From Rhipidocladum racemiflorum (taxonomy: Eukaryota; Streptophyta; Magnoliopsida; Poales; Poaceae): a DNA stretch of 64,000 bases. The notes under the pieces are model-generated. The model did not search any database. It saw nothing but the letters and a program-made list of their open reading frames with translations, and was not told the origin of the DNA. Made by a program: the position numbers and the translations under genes. The stretch spans positions 21,567,374-21,631,373 of the forward strand of contig CM070580.1 in the NCBI GenBank assembly GCA_036346355.1, in the 5' to 3' direction. This document shows, in pieces, positions 22,403 to 34,690 of this stretch. The first letter of the stretch is position 1. Each line of letters starts with the position of its first letter.

Positions 22403-23140
22403 ATCGCTCTGGCTGCTCTGGCTGCTCCGGGTCAAGTCAGCAGTGCGATGCTATTCCTGTACTATAATAAACCGCGTTCGCGACTCCTTGCGCTCTCCTA
22501 GAGTCCTAGTGGTCGATGGAAGTACACTGCAATTTCGTGTGTTGAAACGTTCAAAGGGGTATAATGTAATCCGTCATACATTTGCCCCGTTCCCACGACT
22601 AGTAGAGCACTCGTGCATCTGCTATAACTGACTTGCAATGTGCAGGTTTTTAAACGAAGATTTGTCTATCTATGCTCCTGTGCAAAGCTGGCTAGCAAAT
22701 AAGAGCCAGCTCTCTTCTCTCATCTCTTTTCTTACTCTTTCACATAGATCAAATCTGATGAGCTGAGGTGATAGCTTTATTGTACATACCCTAAAAGTTG
22801 TCTCTAAATGTTGTGCAATAACTATCTCTTATACATAAATAATATACCTATATTTCTGTGCAAAACTGGCTATTAAATAAGAGCTAGTTCTCTTCTCTCT
22901 TCTTTTTTTCTCATTCTTTATATAGAATAAAGCCGCCGTGTATAGACTAATAGTAAACTTGAGGTGGTTTTATTGTAGGACTTTTACTGCAGTTGCGTTC
23001 ATGTGCACTAATGAAATGTTTGATTCTATACATACAAACTTAGGGAAATTATTCTTGTTCATGCGGAAGATGCATTAATTTCTGTAAAATTCTCATGTTC
23101 CAAATATGCGCCGAGTGTATGGAGTTTCCAAGAACCATGG
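22403..23140. other. Intergenic with a pair of diverged repeats
   Basis: Two related stretches, about 22660-22800 and 22845-22985, share CTGTGCAAARCTGGCTA, AATAAGAGCYAG and TTCTCTTCTCTC, and end in a GAGGTG...TTTATTGTA motif. They may be MITE remnants. No gene is seen. Confidence 0.55.
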
Positions 23141-23762
23141 TGTTTGCACCAAAATTCGGTATATAGTGAAATCAGTTGGAATCGGATAGAAGCGTTCGTT
23201 TGTAAAAAGATCAGGTGACCGAATCGGAACAAGAATCCGTTTCTAAAGAAGGAGATCAGATCGGAGGCCGATACGGATAAACATACTGCGCCCATATACA
23301 ACTCGGATCGGCCAGACGTATTATAAAAGTGGTGGACGTTAAGCGGAAAAGGGAGGAATCAATCCAACACACAACATCTACTTTTTACAACCCCTTTTTA
23401 CATCGTTTTAGCTTCATAGATCTCTCTGCAAGTCGACGGAATCAACATAGCTGCGCATCGCCGATTGTTGGTTTTAGCCGATTTCACCAGGTTCGATCTG
23501 CTTTGTTTTGCTGCGCATCGCCTTCTCAAAGCCGATTTCATCTTGTATCCGGATTAACCGTAACTGGTTGATCTAGTTATCCCCTAATTGGTTTTCAGCC
23601 GACTAGCGAGAAGCCGATAAACGTTGCTCTATCGGCTTTGATTAAATTACAAATTCTACCTTTTCAATTTCAGGTCAAATTGACTGGCACGCTCTGCAAA
23701 CCCGGTGTTTGTCTTGTATGTTCGAGGCGAAAGATCCTACTTCACGTTTTTAGCGCGAACAC
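23141..23762 (+). repeat. LTR of Tat-type gypsy (GCCGAT-rich)
   Basis: It begins TGTTTGCACCAAAATTCGG, which matches the start of the 3' LTR at 34185 (TGTTGACACCAAGATTTGG). It has a TATA-like TTATAAAAG at about 23319-23327, repeated GCCGAT words and a GGTCAAATTGACTGGCACGC segment near its end. The exact 3' boundary is uncertain. It may be the 5' LTR of the element at 27979-34565. Confidence 0.65.
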
Positions 23763-24525
23763 ATGATCACAAAACTTCTTAGGGTTTTCCGTGTGTGAAG
23801 GTAAGCGTAAGCCAATTGATTGGTGTGCTCGACTTGGGGCGTTCCTCTCTCTCTCTCTCTCTCTACCTTGACTTAAGCTGGGTCATCAGGGTATGCGGAG
23901 GCAATCATTCTCCCTCTCTCCCCTCGAACACGTTTTCCTTCGTCTAGCAGGGAAGAAAGGCGCGCGTATCCTCGCATTTCGTGACATCAAATCCTACTGT
24001 TGGAATAAAACAGTAATCTCTCGTTCCCGGTTTACATCGCCTATTTTCTCTCGTCATATAGATTAAGTAGATATTAGAAATGACTAGACTACCCTAATTA
24101 TTATCTCTAAACACTATATTCAATATATACATGTAAAAAATATAAGTACATCTGGATATTTATTAAAAATATAAAAGGAAAATTACACTAAGTCCATTAG
24201 AACATGAAACAAGCTATATATTTATAGATGCAAAAAAAAAAATGCACTTTATAAACTTAGATGGAGGGAGTATTATTCAAGTCATTTTTGAATAAAATAT
24301 ATTCAATATATTCTGAGAATAAAAATATTACTTTAATTAATTTGCTATTTCTGTCGGACTTTTTTTGAACCTTGGCCAAGCCTACGGGTCAAAATTGGGC
24401 CCAATTCGTACAAAATCGGGCCGGACTGCCCATGAAAAGGCTTACCCAGGATCGGCTTAGCTAGTGTTTCAGGGTACAGGCTTTACCATATTTCTCCAAG
24501 CAAGTTTGGACGCTACCTGGACCGC
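23763..24525. other. Intergenic, CT microsatellite
   Basis: No gene is seen. There is a CT dinucleotide run at about 23843-23862, and a GATGGAGGGAGTA word at 24260-24272 that resembles one Stowaway end without a partner. Confidence 0.4.
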
Positions 24526-24821
24526 GGGCATGTATAATGGTTTATGTCAGCTGTCTATAAGGGTATGCCACATTACATTTTGAATGATGTGGAGAAGAGA
24601 GAGGGAAGAGAGAGAAATATGTTGTCTACTATTTAATAGACGGTCTTATAACCAGCTTTATAGTGTGTATACCATTGTACAGACAATCTATTAATTATAT
24701 GAGAGATCATTACAGACAGCTATATAGACAGTCTATTGTATAAGTTTTCTTTAGTACTGTCTGTAGATGACATGGAGGTATATTATAGACAGCTACCGTC
24801 TATACCACACTGTAGATGCCC
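24526..24821. mobile_element. MITE with GGGCATNTA inverted ends
   Basis: 296 bp. The left end GGGCATGTATAATGG matches the reverse complement of the right end (GGGCATCTACAGTGTGGTAT), and AGCTGTCTATAA lies inside both ends. The interior is AT-rich with repeated GACAGTCTAT/AGACGGTCT words. There is no clear target duplication and no coding capacity. Confidence 0.75.
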
Positions 24822-25839
24822 TTAAGAGTTACTTCACCGGTCACAAAAATGTGTTGGATGAGATGTGTGCAATCGGCCACATTCTAACTTTGACCAACGA
24901 GATCGGGATGATATTCTAGTAATTGTCTTGATTGGCTTTTTCAACAAAAAAAATGTCTTGATTGGCCATATGAAAGCTAGGCGAGTAGACTTTTCTAGTA
25001 ATTCTTCGTCGCCACGTGCGGTTACAAATTTAGTAGAATTTTGATTCGCTAATCATGTGATTCCTTTTTAAAGTACGAAAGCTGTACATAATATATATGC
25101 ATGAATGTTTATAAGAGAATTTTCATTCTTAGCATTGGAGAAAAGTCAAAAAGATTTCTAGAAATGCTACGAAGTTTTCACTAGCGTGTGAATCAAGCCC
25201 TGTTAACCGGTGTACATTATGGATGATAGCTTTTTACAGCTATGGATAAAAAAATTTACCATATCTAAGTAATCGTATTGTACTAATTATTCTAATGCCA
25301 CGCTATCTAAAAGATATATAGGTGCCCATGCTTTAAAAAAGACCGCCTAAGCCTAACCCAACCCCAAAATTAATCACCAACCTCTTCGCTCTAGCCGCCG
25401 CCTCCATCCCTCCCCACCCCATGGTTTCCTGACCTATGCGCCAGTAGTATCCACCTTCGCAGGGTTTCTTCGTCATCGTCCATTACGACGATGAACCTAC
25501 CGTCCAAAGGTGCGTGCAAATTTTATATATATCCTTGAGTCTTTGTAACTAGTCACGCAATCTTCGTCCTTGTAACCAGCTGAGCAACCTAAGCAACTAC
25601 GTGGCCCTTTCTGTTCTCATTAACGTATGGCTAGACTCGGTTGCTAATACCATTACTTTCCTAACATATATATGTGCTAGCTGCATTAGTGTATATCAAT
25701 TTTATGTAAGAGTTTATGTATATGCATTGTATGCACTTCACGTACACTTTCCACCACCAGTTGCCCATCCATCCTACACATGCGGATGGGGGGTGGGAAA
25801 AAGCTACAGTAATAGCCATCCCCTTTTCCTTGTGGTACG
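24822..25839. other. Intergenic, nothing recognised
   Basis: Mostly AT-rich. A GC-richer patch at 25370-25510 does not give a convincing exon. Confidence 0.4.
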
Positions 25840-26262
25840 CAGGGTTCACAAAACCGACGAAAATCGCTCGAAAACCGCGGTTTTCGACCGTATCGAGCCG
25901 GTTCGAAATCCTAAACCGGTCGGTAAACCGGTTCAATTAAAAAAATTATTCAAAAAATTTGAAAAAATTTATGCGATGTAAACCGATCGAAAACCGGTGA
26001 AAACTGAGCGGTTTTTCGAAAAAACCGACGAAAACCGCTCAAAAAACCGATCGCTCAAAATGTTCAACTCGCCGATCGGTTTTTCGAGAAAACCGAATGT
26101 TTTTCGTTTTTTTTAAATTTGTTTTGAATGTTTTTTGTTCAAATGCTCGGTTTTGAAACTCTTTGGTTTCTAACGATTTTCCAGCGATTTTTGGCTCGAT
26201 ATTTTCGAATTTCCAATTTCGGTTTTCCATCGGTTTTTTCGGTTTGGGTTTGGTTAACCCTG
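25840..26262. mobile_element. Small non-autonomous hAT element
   Basis: 423 bp with ends CAGGGTTCACAAAACCG and (inverted) CAGGGTTAACCAAACCC, flanked by the 8-bp near-duplication GTGGTACG / GTGGTATG (25832-25839 and 26263-26270). Dense AAACCG / CGGTTT words fill both halves. There is no transposase. Confidence 0.85.
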
Positions 26263-27129
26263 GTGGTATGTGCTCTTTTCAAGAATAGATCTCAATTATT
26301 ATTATTGAATTGTTCCATCTAATTAACAGATGAACAATTGTTTTCCCCGTTAGCTAGGGAATTCCTAATTATTTTTTCCAACTGATTAATATGAAAATTT
26401 CGAGGATTTTTATCCTCTACGCGCATGTTTTTCTATATTCAGATTAACATAAGACATACCCTTCTTCTCTAGTACAGTTTATCAAGTTCCTGCTTGATTT
26501 TTCTTCTACTTGGCGTGACTTCGATCTGGTGCTAACTACTTCGTATTTTAGTCTTAGGTACCTCATGTAGCCATGTTTATTCCTTTGCACAAATGATACT
26601 TGTTTTTTGAAATAAAATGTCTAGACATATTATGGTAAAACATGTTTTATATATAAAAGATGTAGTATAACACAGCTATCAAAATGTTGGATCTAAAGAA
26701 ACTAAGAAAATGTCGAGCTGTAGAACTGGCTAGTGGCTAGACTAACTGGTATATCACCCATATGTTTTGTGGTTAAATGCTATGGTTCAAGTCCACTAAC
26801 CAAAAGTAGGTGAATTTCTGTGAGAAATTTTGGAGATTTGGTGCCGTGGCTTCTAGCACTAGAACCCACTTGAAATATTGTGATGTGTAATACTAGGTGA
26901 TCTGTAGGGTAGCTGAAGTGGATCGGACGTCAAAAAGTGGTAAATTGGCGGGGGTGGCTAATTTTTTTTTAAAAAAAAACTTAATATTTTTTATTCTAAC
27001 CTATATGCCTATGGTTTCTGGTATAGCCAAACAACTCCCAAATAAGTCTACTGAAGTTTTGCATCCTAAGTTCAATCCTACACAAATCTAGTATCTAGAA
27101 ATTAAAATACATAAAAGTAAATACGAAAA
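26263..27129. other. Intergenic, nothing recognised
   Basis: AT-rich sequence without a supported gene or element. Confidence 0.4.
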
Positions 27130-27978
27130 ATGTAAAAAGAGTTAAGAAGCACAACCAATTTTTTACTAAGGTCTCAAAAATTCTGCAATCCCCTCTGCTC
27201 CTCGTTGGGGGCACTCTCGCATGTATCGCCCCGACTTGAAACTGTGCAAGGAATCGAGCCATCCACTCATATGGTAGTCTTTCTCCGCTTCAGATAGGTG
27301 GACTCCATACTATCACAACACTCCTGGTGCCTTTTCACAAGCTTCTCCTTAGAAGGACACAGAGAATCATGCCTCCAAGCCGTTTAGGAGATACAGATCT
27401 CCAAAGGAAACAAGCCTAGACCATCACTTGAACCTGGAAAGATCAAGCAACTACAGTGATACACACTAAAGGCCTATGCTACATACATCTTAAATCTCTC
27501 AAAATATGCTCTTGAATGATCTTGACCTTCCCTTGGTATGAGATGAACCTGTAGAGTGACCAAGAGTACTAACAAAGACGTACATGCCCAATATTTATAG
27601 CGTCCTTAAAGAAACTAGCTGTTACACTCATTTTCTTGAGAAATCAGAACGTCCTGGATCATCCAAAACCATTTCGGTTCATCCTAAATCTTCAAGTTCA
27701 ATGATCGAAAAACTAGCCGTTACATGCCTAAAATATCATTTGATAGCTTATGGATCATCCTAACATCTAAATATTTCTTTCCATTTGGGCCATCTTGAAT
27801 GTACAAAAGTTTCAGCACATGTCAAAAACCAACTCTCTGTTTTAATGACCAATTCTTACTTGGTAACTATAGGATCATCCGGAAGGTTTAACTTTTCAAC
27901 ACCTCAAAAGTCACCACCTTCAGCTCCAATAATCTGCTTCCTTGTTTGACAGCTATAGGATCATCCGAAATGTGCAAA
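27130..27978 (-). repeat. copia LTR fragment with GGATCATCC words
   Basis: It shares the GCCTCCAAGCCGT block and neighbouring TTCTCACAAGCT-like sequence with the Sirevirus-like LTR at 18150-18215. Imperfect palindromes GGATCATCC occur at 27656, 27752, 27872 and 27958. It is cut at its right edge, where the Tat protease begins. Confidence 0.6.
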
Positions 27979-28297
27979 AAATTAGGTAGATCTGATGAAG
28001 ATCTTATAAAAACCAATATGATGTTAAATAACTTCACCGGGGATCCTACGAAAGCGAAAGGTGTCATGGTAACTAAGCTCATGGTTAGCAGTAAGACCTT
28101 GCCGATAGGTTTCTTTGTGGTTGATGCTAAAGAAAGCTATTGTGTGTTACTTGGCACGAACAGGATACATACCAACTCTTGCATTCCATCGACTGTGCAC
28201 CAAAAGCTAATACAGTGGAATAGCGATGAGGTTGAGGTGGTTGAAGCTGACACATCTGCTCATGTAGCCATGACTAGTCCAGAGGCTAATTGGTAAC
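27979..28297 (+). pseudogene. Tat gypsy protease fragment
   Basis: The frame LGRSDEDLIKTNMMLNNF followed by KGVMVTKLMVSSKTLPIGFF and YCVLLG belongs to the retropepsin region of plant Tat polyproteins. It lacks the upstream gag because the copia LTR fragment abuts it. Confidence 0.75.
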
Positions 28298-28740
28298 ATG
28301 AAGGGGCCGAGTGCATATCGAGTAAAGTACTTCAGGACTGTGACTTTATATGCATCACACAGGTGTAAGTCCGATCAATGTGAAGCCAAGTACACTTGAT
28401 TGAACAAACAACATTTTAAGCCAATGAAATCCAAGTCGACAGGTGAAGATCTTACAAGATAGAATGTAGTGCTATCGGCAAAATATAGATAGCTATGAGG
28501 CCATTGAAGATTTTGAAGATATTGAAAGATTTGTATAAGGTTTTACGTCTTCGAATCTATTAGAAGAAGTAGATATAGGTGATGGTGATAGAAAGAGACC
28601 AACTTTTATTAACTCATAGTTAACTGCTAAATACAAAGATAAGTTGGTGGGTTTGCTTAAAACTTATAAAGATTGTTTTGCTTGGGAATATTATGATATG
28701 CCTTGAAAAGCTTTGTTTGTTATTATATTTTACCTGCACT
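28298..28740 (+). pseudogene. Start of Tat reverse transcriptase, truncated
   Basis: A degraded linker leads to LVGLLKTYKDCFAWEYYDMP (about 28647-28705), the usual lead-in of Tat RT. The fingers and palm with the YXDD box are absent; the sequence jumps straight to RNase H. Confidence 0.65.
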
Positions 28741-29340
28741 AAGTTAAGACATTATATACTGGCTTCGCCTTGTATGGTCATATGTAGGGCTGATATAATT
28801 AAGTATATATTGTCAGCTCTAATTTTGAAAGGTCAACTTGGAAAGTGGTCTTATAGGCTTACTGAGTTCGACCTAACATTTGAATCGGCTAAAACAGTTA
28901 AAAGACAAGTAATAGCCAATTTTATCACAGAACATAGAGCCGATTGTGAAATAATTAATGTTGCCCCTTAGCATTTGTATTTTGATAGATCGGTTTGCAG
29001 GGAAGGTGACAGTATTGGCATCGTGCTAATATCTCCAAAGGGGTATAGTTTTGAGTTTGCATTCAGGCTTAATTGCTGATGTTCAAATGATGAAGCTGAG
29101 TATGAAGCATTACGCAGGGGCTTGCAATTGCTCGACAGTCTTGGTATCGACTCCATTGAGGCTTATGGTGATTCTCAACTCATAGTGCAACAAGTAAAAT
29201 GGGAGTATAATTGTTATGATGATATTTTAGTAAAGTATTTGGAGTAGTGCCAAGACATAATCGACTCATTTGGTTATTTTTCAATCGGTCACATTCCTCG
29301 TGATCAAAATGCTAAAGCGAATTCATTAGCACAGTAGTCT
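28741..29340 (+). pseudogene. Tat RNase H plus second (archaeal-type) RNase H
   Basis: The tail of the first RNase H reads TKLRHYILAS, RADIIKYILS, GKWSYRLTEFDLTFE and VIANFITEH (about 28738-28940). The second domain carries LYFDRSVCREGDS (catalytic D), DEAEYEALRRGL (E) and AYGDSQLIVQQV (D), from about 28977 to 29210. The last Asp region, IPRDQNAKANSLAQ, lies near 29297-29335. Several internal stops. Confidence 0.8.
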
Positions 29341-29400
29341 TTAGGATATAAGATGCTTAGCCAATTGAAAAAACAATTTTATGTACTGATATAACCGATT

Positions 29401-30380
29401 GGCGGTTGGAAATACCGGATTACATTAATGACCCCTCAAAGCTAGCCGATAAAAAGATTAGAAGACAAGCTTTAAAATATGATGTGCTCAATAATAAACT
29501 TTATTACCGGACTTTAGAAGGTTTGTTGCTGAGGTTTCTTGGAACAGAAGAGGCAAAATCGGCAATGGGGGAAGTGCATGAAGGAATTTGTGGGACACAT
29601 CAGCCTGCTTATAAAATGAAATGGTTGCTAAGGCGTACTGGTTATTTTTGGTCGACGATGTTGGAGGATTGTTTCAAATAGCACAAAGGATGTCAGATTT
29701 GCCAGAAGTTTGGTAATGTGCAATTAGCACCAGCATCGGCCTTACACCTGATTGTAAAACCTTGGCCGTTTAGAGGTTGGGGTATAGACGTGATCGGTCA
29801 AATATATCCTTCATTGTCTAGAGAACATAATTATATATTAGTTATGACCAATTATTTTTCTAAATGCTTGAATCTATACCTTTGAAGAAGGTAACCAGTG
29901 TTGAGGCGATTGCATTTGAACAATAGCATATTATCTATCGGTTTGGAATCCCTCAGACTATCATGATAGATCAAGGTACTGTGTTTATATCAAAATAATT
30001 TTAGAGTTTTGCTGCGGGTTTTGGAATTAAGCTGCTGAATTCATCACCATATTATGCCCAAGCCAATGGTTAAGCTGAATCATCAAATAAGAAGTTGATC
30101 AAGTTAATTAAGAGGAAAATTGGTGATAAGCTGAGAAATTGGCATGTAACATTATTGGACTCATTGTGGTCCTATCGGATTGCTTGCCATGAAGTTACTA
30201 AGCTATCACCCTATCAGTTTGTATATGGACAGGAAGCAGTATTGCTGATAGAAATCGGTATAAGTTCACTACGGATTGCTAAGCAGGATGACTTATCGGC
30301 TCAGGATTATAATACTTTGTTAGTTGATAATTTAGATGAATTGGAAAATTTGAGGGTACAAATGATGGAACGAATCTAGA
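29401..30380 (+). pseudogene. Tat integrase
   Basis: The HHCC zinc region spans HEGICGTHQPAYKMKW to KGCQICQKF (about 29575-29710). The catalytic residues are D in RGWGIDVIG (near 29785), D in TIMIDQGTVF (near 29962) and E in AESSNKKLIKLI (near 30080). It ends with LDSLWSYRIACH, SPYQFVYGQEAVL and a Leu-rich helix. In-frame stops at several sites make it inactive. Confidence 0.84.
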
Positions 30381-30860
30381 AAGATAAGGCTAGGATCGCA
30401 AGGGGTAATAATAAAAAGATCGTGGCTAAATCGTTTGATGAAGCCGACTTGGTTTGGAAAACGATTCTCTTGTCGGCTCAAAGGATAGCCGATATGGAAA
30501 GTGGTCTCCAACATGGGAAGGGCCGTATAAAATTAATTGGCTAGTGCAGGGAAATACTTGAAGAAATATTACTCAAGTGTTTGGATTGGTTCTCAATCGG
30601 CTAAGAAACTTTATCCGGTTCATTGCAATCGGTAAGACTTTGTTGTTTGATGGAATCTAAGACCAAATTAACTCATTGCAGTTAATTTTGGTATATAACC
30701 GATGGGGTGCATCGTCCTTAGAACCAAATCAATAACATAAAAACAATAATAGAACATTAAACACAATTTAGAATTGGTTAAACAACTGATTTATAAACTA
30801 CAAAGTACATCAAAATGCAAGCATTCAAACATTGTTTTCAGAGATGGGACATCTTTTCAA
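30381..30860 (+). other. End of Tat pol and spacer
   Basis: Degraded C-terminal pol sequence (GSKG-type linker, KGPYKI-like) to about 30650, then AT-rich spacer. Confidence 0.45.
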
Positions 30861-30879
30861 AAGCTGGCATGATAATTCA

Positions 30880-33800
30880 AGGCAGTTAAATCTTGAGGTC
30901 TATTCCCAGCCCTAAGAGTGCGGCGATGGCCTTGGTAATGATTCTCTCCACATGGACTATTTCTTGGTCTTCTTCCTGGGTGTTTGGGACCTGGACAACC
31001 TTGGCCGATTGGGCCTTGGTCGCGTTCATTGCCTTGGCAAGGGAAGTTTTTTAGGTCTTGCCCGATGAGGTGAATTTTTGCAGTACTTCCTCAAACTCAG
31101 CCATTTGGATTATCACCTTGGCCAACCCATCCTGCAAGGATTTCTTAGCCGATTCAAGCTAGGTTAAGTTCTTCTTGGTGCTCTTGACCTCATGAATGAC
31201 TTCATCATATTGGGCCTTCTTAGCCTTTGCATTATCAATGAGTTGGTCCATGCGCTTCTTGTCTTCACGTTTAGCCGACTGAAGCTCGATTCTAGCCTTG
31301 GCCTCATTGATAAGTTTCTTTTTGTCATCCAAGAAGCATACGTGAAGAGGGGTCACACATGTCTCCTAGGGAAGATCAGTCTTTAGCCGATCCATCAAGT
31401 CCCTGATCGATGGGAGTTATCCACCAGGGTAGATGACTAACCGTGGAGTAGACTGAACAAGCTTTGAAGGGACTGCTTGGTACCAAGGGCCACGAGAACT
31501 TGGGTCGATGCTCCCTCTACTTCCTTATTAATCTTATCGATTTTAGTGGGAACATGGTCATCCTCCTACTTGGACGCCTCTATGGCCGACCAGTCGAAAC
31601 CCAGTAGATTGCCAAGTTCCGTGGTCGGCTTAGCCACGACAGCAGAAGGTGCAGGAATCTTCTCGACTGGTACAGGCAGCGTCAGTTGCGATGGTGGAGG
31701 AGGAAGATCACTCATGGTATCTTCTAGAAGGCTGATGTTGGTTGGCAGAGAAAACGGAGGAGACATGCGTTGTGGATTAATAAAGATGTTAGCTGACTGG
31801 TTTCGCGAAGAAGTTTGGAGGATGAGAGAAGTGATTTATTAACTTGGCTGCAGTAGAAGTATGGGGTAGCTTTTGGTTGATTCCTCTTGGGCCAATTGAC
31901 TTGGTTTGGTGCCCCTTTTAACAACTTTTTGTCTGAGCGGTCACATTTTGGTTCTGTAAATAGATTCGGCTTTGAATAATTATGGCATAATGGAGGTAGG
32001 GGGAATATGAATTCAATCGATGCAACATGAGATTACTTGGCTATTGTCGCTCTAAATCAGAAAGTGATGGGGATTGGATACCCAAAGAGTTAGAGGAGTA
32101 CCCAGACAAGGCCACCTTAGCCGATGGGCGCTGCTTCTTACTGGCTTCGCCGATGTCAGAAGAATCACTACTCGGTCTCTTACCGGATGCCTTAGTCTAC
32201 AAAAGGGAAAAAAGAGAATCGGCTAGTTCAAATTCAAAGAGAATATATGATGGTTAGTGCAAGAAGAATTCTACATCGGCTAATACCTCGCCCATAATAT
32301 CGATTACACTCATGTTAATACAATCACAAGAATTAGCATCACTGCTGGTACTTGAAGTATTATTGTCGGAGTTGCTAGTTTTTGAACTGTCAGTCAAACC
32401 TGGACAGAAATCGACTATGAGGGTGGATAGTGTCAGTTCTTTTGGGAATATTTCTGCTGATATTTCTAACCACCAGGCAATATAAGCCAAAGAACAACAG
32501 CTGTGAAGGATGAAACGAGGTAAACTTTGAAGTTGGAAGTCGTTGGCTATACTTAGTACCATATTAACAGTGGTAGTCTTTCGCAGACGTTCTCTGGGAC
32601 TAAGTTGACTGAGCAAGCTCATACATGGAATCACTTGCCCGAATCTGAGTTGTCAGGCAAAGACTGAGGGATGATAGAACTCGTAAGATGGATGAAAGGT
32701 CTGGTTTTTTGAGTGAAGACCGACTGACAATATGCTTGGATAGAGGAACAACTTAAACAATTCAATGGTTTCATCGGGCATATCACTGCTGTCTGACACC
32801 AAATGAATGAAGGACGGGTGAGGAAAATTGTCGTCTTCTCTATAACTGAAGAAGTCGCGTTCTGAGAAGTCTCTCTTGATTAGCTGAAAGGAGATAAATC
32901 TCTTCACTCTGATGGGATTTAACTTTGTATATTCTTCACTGTTGCATAAGATGTATTTTTCTTTGAAGGATCAGCTACATCTATACTGAGGGTCTTGCTC
33001 TTCTGGGACTTCTTTACAAGGAAATGCCATTATCATTGTGGTATAATACCGAATGGTCGGCTGAAAATACAATATAACCAGCTTTGAATAAACCAAAGGG
33101 GACCTTCAATATTGCTGACTAAATATTGACCCTACCCTGTGAAAAGTTGACTCTTGATGATATGCATCATTTGATAAACAGTTCCCAGGAACATCTTACC
33201 TAAAGCTAGCCAACGACCCTTTACCGACTACTCTTTTAAGGATTGATACACTTGCGTCGGCCCAAGAGATGCTCCGTAGAATATATACCGGTCTAGCCAC
33301 ATGTTGAGGAACGCTACGTGCTCCTTGTCTGATACTGGCCCAGTACCTCGGTTCTCATTAATATATTGGCTTCATCCCTCTCCTTTCGTGGAGATCAGCT
33401 TGTGCTGGGGTTTCTCAGAGAAAGCTGATATTTGATCTCCGTCAGGCCTGAGGCAGCACAACATTGACACAGCTAAAAGGGTTGGGCCGATGGGGCCTAT
33501 CCTTGGTAGAAAAGAATTAAAGCTATCCGACCAGAAGTAACAAGAGGTGGCTATCAAAGACTCATTGGCTTGAGGATAGGCTAAAGAGAGAGGAAAGCAT
33601 TCTGATATCCAAGTTCTTTCCCACTGGGTATCTTTGTGGCAGCAATCCGATTATACCAATCCCTCCACCCCTTAAGTGTTGTCGGTCAAGATCTAAAGCT
33701 TTTGCTCCATCCTTCAATGTTATACTCAGGAGCGAGCAAAGGAAGTCTAGGGGTTCCCTTATTTGTAATGATTGTTGGATCTATACTACTTATCAGGCCT

Positions 33801-33930
33801 AAGCAGTACTGGTTTTTCCTATTAGGTTCAGGAATGAGTACCTGGCTGGGATCCATTGCTGGCAAGCCAATGAGGAGAGAAGCTAACAGATATGAAGAAG
33901 AGCGCTTCAAGCCGATTGTGGGGAAGATGA
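30880..33930 (-). pseudogene. Antisense ORF of Tat element: plant mobile domain protein remnant
   Basis: Opposite to the element's pol. Read from about 33870 leftward, the N-terminal MDPSQVLIPEPNRKN leads to LKGWRDWYNRIAATKIPSG, then FWSDSFNSFLP, PTLLAVSMLCCLRPDGDQIS and EHVAFLNMWLDRYIFYG (about 33330-33260). Together these match the plant mobile domain (PMD, aminotransferase-like) pattern. The C-terminal part includes a proline-rich stretch (SDLPPPPSQLTLPVPVEKIP, about 31710-31650) and a lysine-rich coiled coil (about 31355-31160). Antisense extra ORFs between pol and the 3' LTR are known in Tat lineages. Multiple stops and frameshifts are present. Its role in the element is unknown. Confidence 0.72.
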
Positions 33931-34164
33931 GAGCAAGGGCGCATGAAAATGATAGGCGAATGGGTTCTATATTTATATTTATAGCCAGATAACAAAAGTT
34001 GTGATGGCGGGAAGTTTTTTCGGTGGGATGCAAATGTATCGTGGGAAAGATACACGTGTCATAATTTTACAGCGTAGTAAAGGGAGCAGTTATTGATGAA
34101 AATAATGCATTAAGCCAACACAGGTAAAAGATGATGAACGAGATTTTTTGGAAGATAATAGTAT

Positions 34165-34184
34165 CCCCCAAAACTGGGGGCATA
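34165..34184 (+). promoter_or_regulatory. Polypurine tract of Tat element
   Basis: AAACTGGGGGCATA immediately precedes the LTR start TGTTGACACC. Confidence 0.7.
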
Positions 34185-34565
34185 TGTTGACACCAAGATT
34201 TGGCGGTTTCAGCCGATTGGATAGATATGCCCGATTTGGTAGTTTTTAGCCGATTTAGAAAGATGAGGATATAGATAGTTGAAGTTAACAATCGGTTTAG
34301 GCAAGAGTTTATTTTTGGAGATTAAAGCCGATATGTGTTTCTACAAAGTTGAAAAGGATACGATAAGTCTAAACACTATAAAACACTATAAAAGGATCAA
34401 CGGAGACAATCCAAGACAGCTAAAACAACTCACAAATACTCCGTCCCACATTGCGCTCAAGTCTCCTCCGCGCGAGCTTGCCCGCCTCGCTGGCGCCGCG
34501 CGTCCTTCCTTTCTGGCCGTGCCATCCACGTCGATCGCACGCGGCCGCAGCAGGCAGCGACACAA
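34185..34565 (+). repeat. 3' LTR of Tat element, truncated
   Basis: It starts TGTTGACACCAAGATTTGG with GCCGAT words. TATA-like CTATAAAA occurs twice (34377-34395), followed by a plausible transcription-start leader. It is cut by the MULE-like repeat near 34565. Confidence 0.75.
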
Positions 34566-34690
34566 GTCAAGTAACTTGCACTTTGCACGCACCAGGTTTT
34601 GCAACTAGTTTTGGATAACACCAGCCTTTAGCAAAACTTGTTGCTCTGACGGAATGCTGCTGGTGGGTCCCACATGTCATTGAGATAAGG

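Larger units (their letters stand above)
27979..34565 (+). mobile_element. Ty3/gypsy Tat-type element with antisense ORF
   Basis: Plus-strand order: protease, start of RT, RNase H, a second (archaeal-type) RNase H, integrase, a long 3' region with an antisense ORF, polypurine tract, and the beginning of the 3' LTR. A second RNase H and an extra ORF after integrase are hallmarks of the Tat clade. Stops and frameshifts are frequent, and the RT palm is deleted near 28735. Confidence 0.86.

Noticed and set aside
24260..24272. Second Stowaway MITE
   Set aside because: Only one end (GATGGAGGGAGTA) is present; no matching left terminus within 300 bp.
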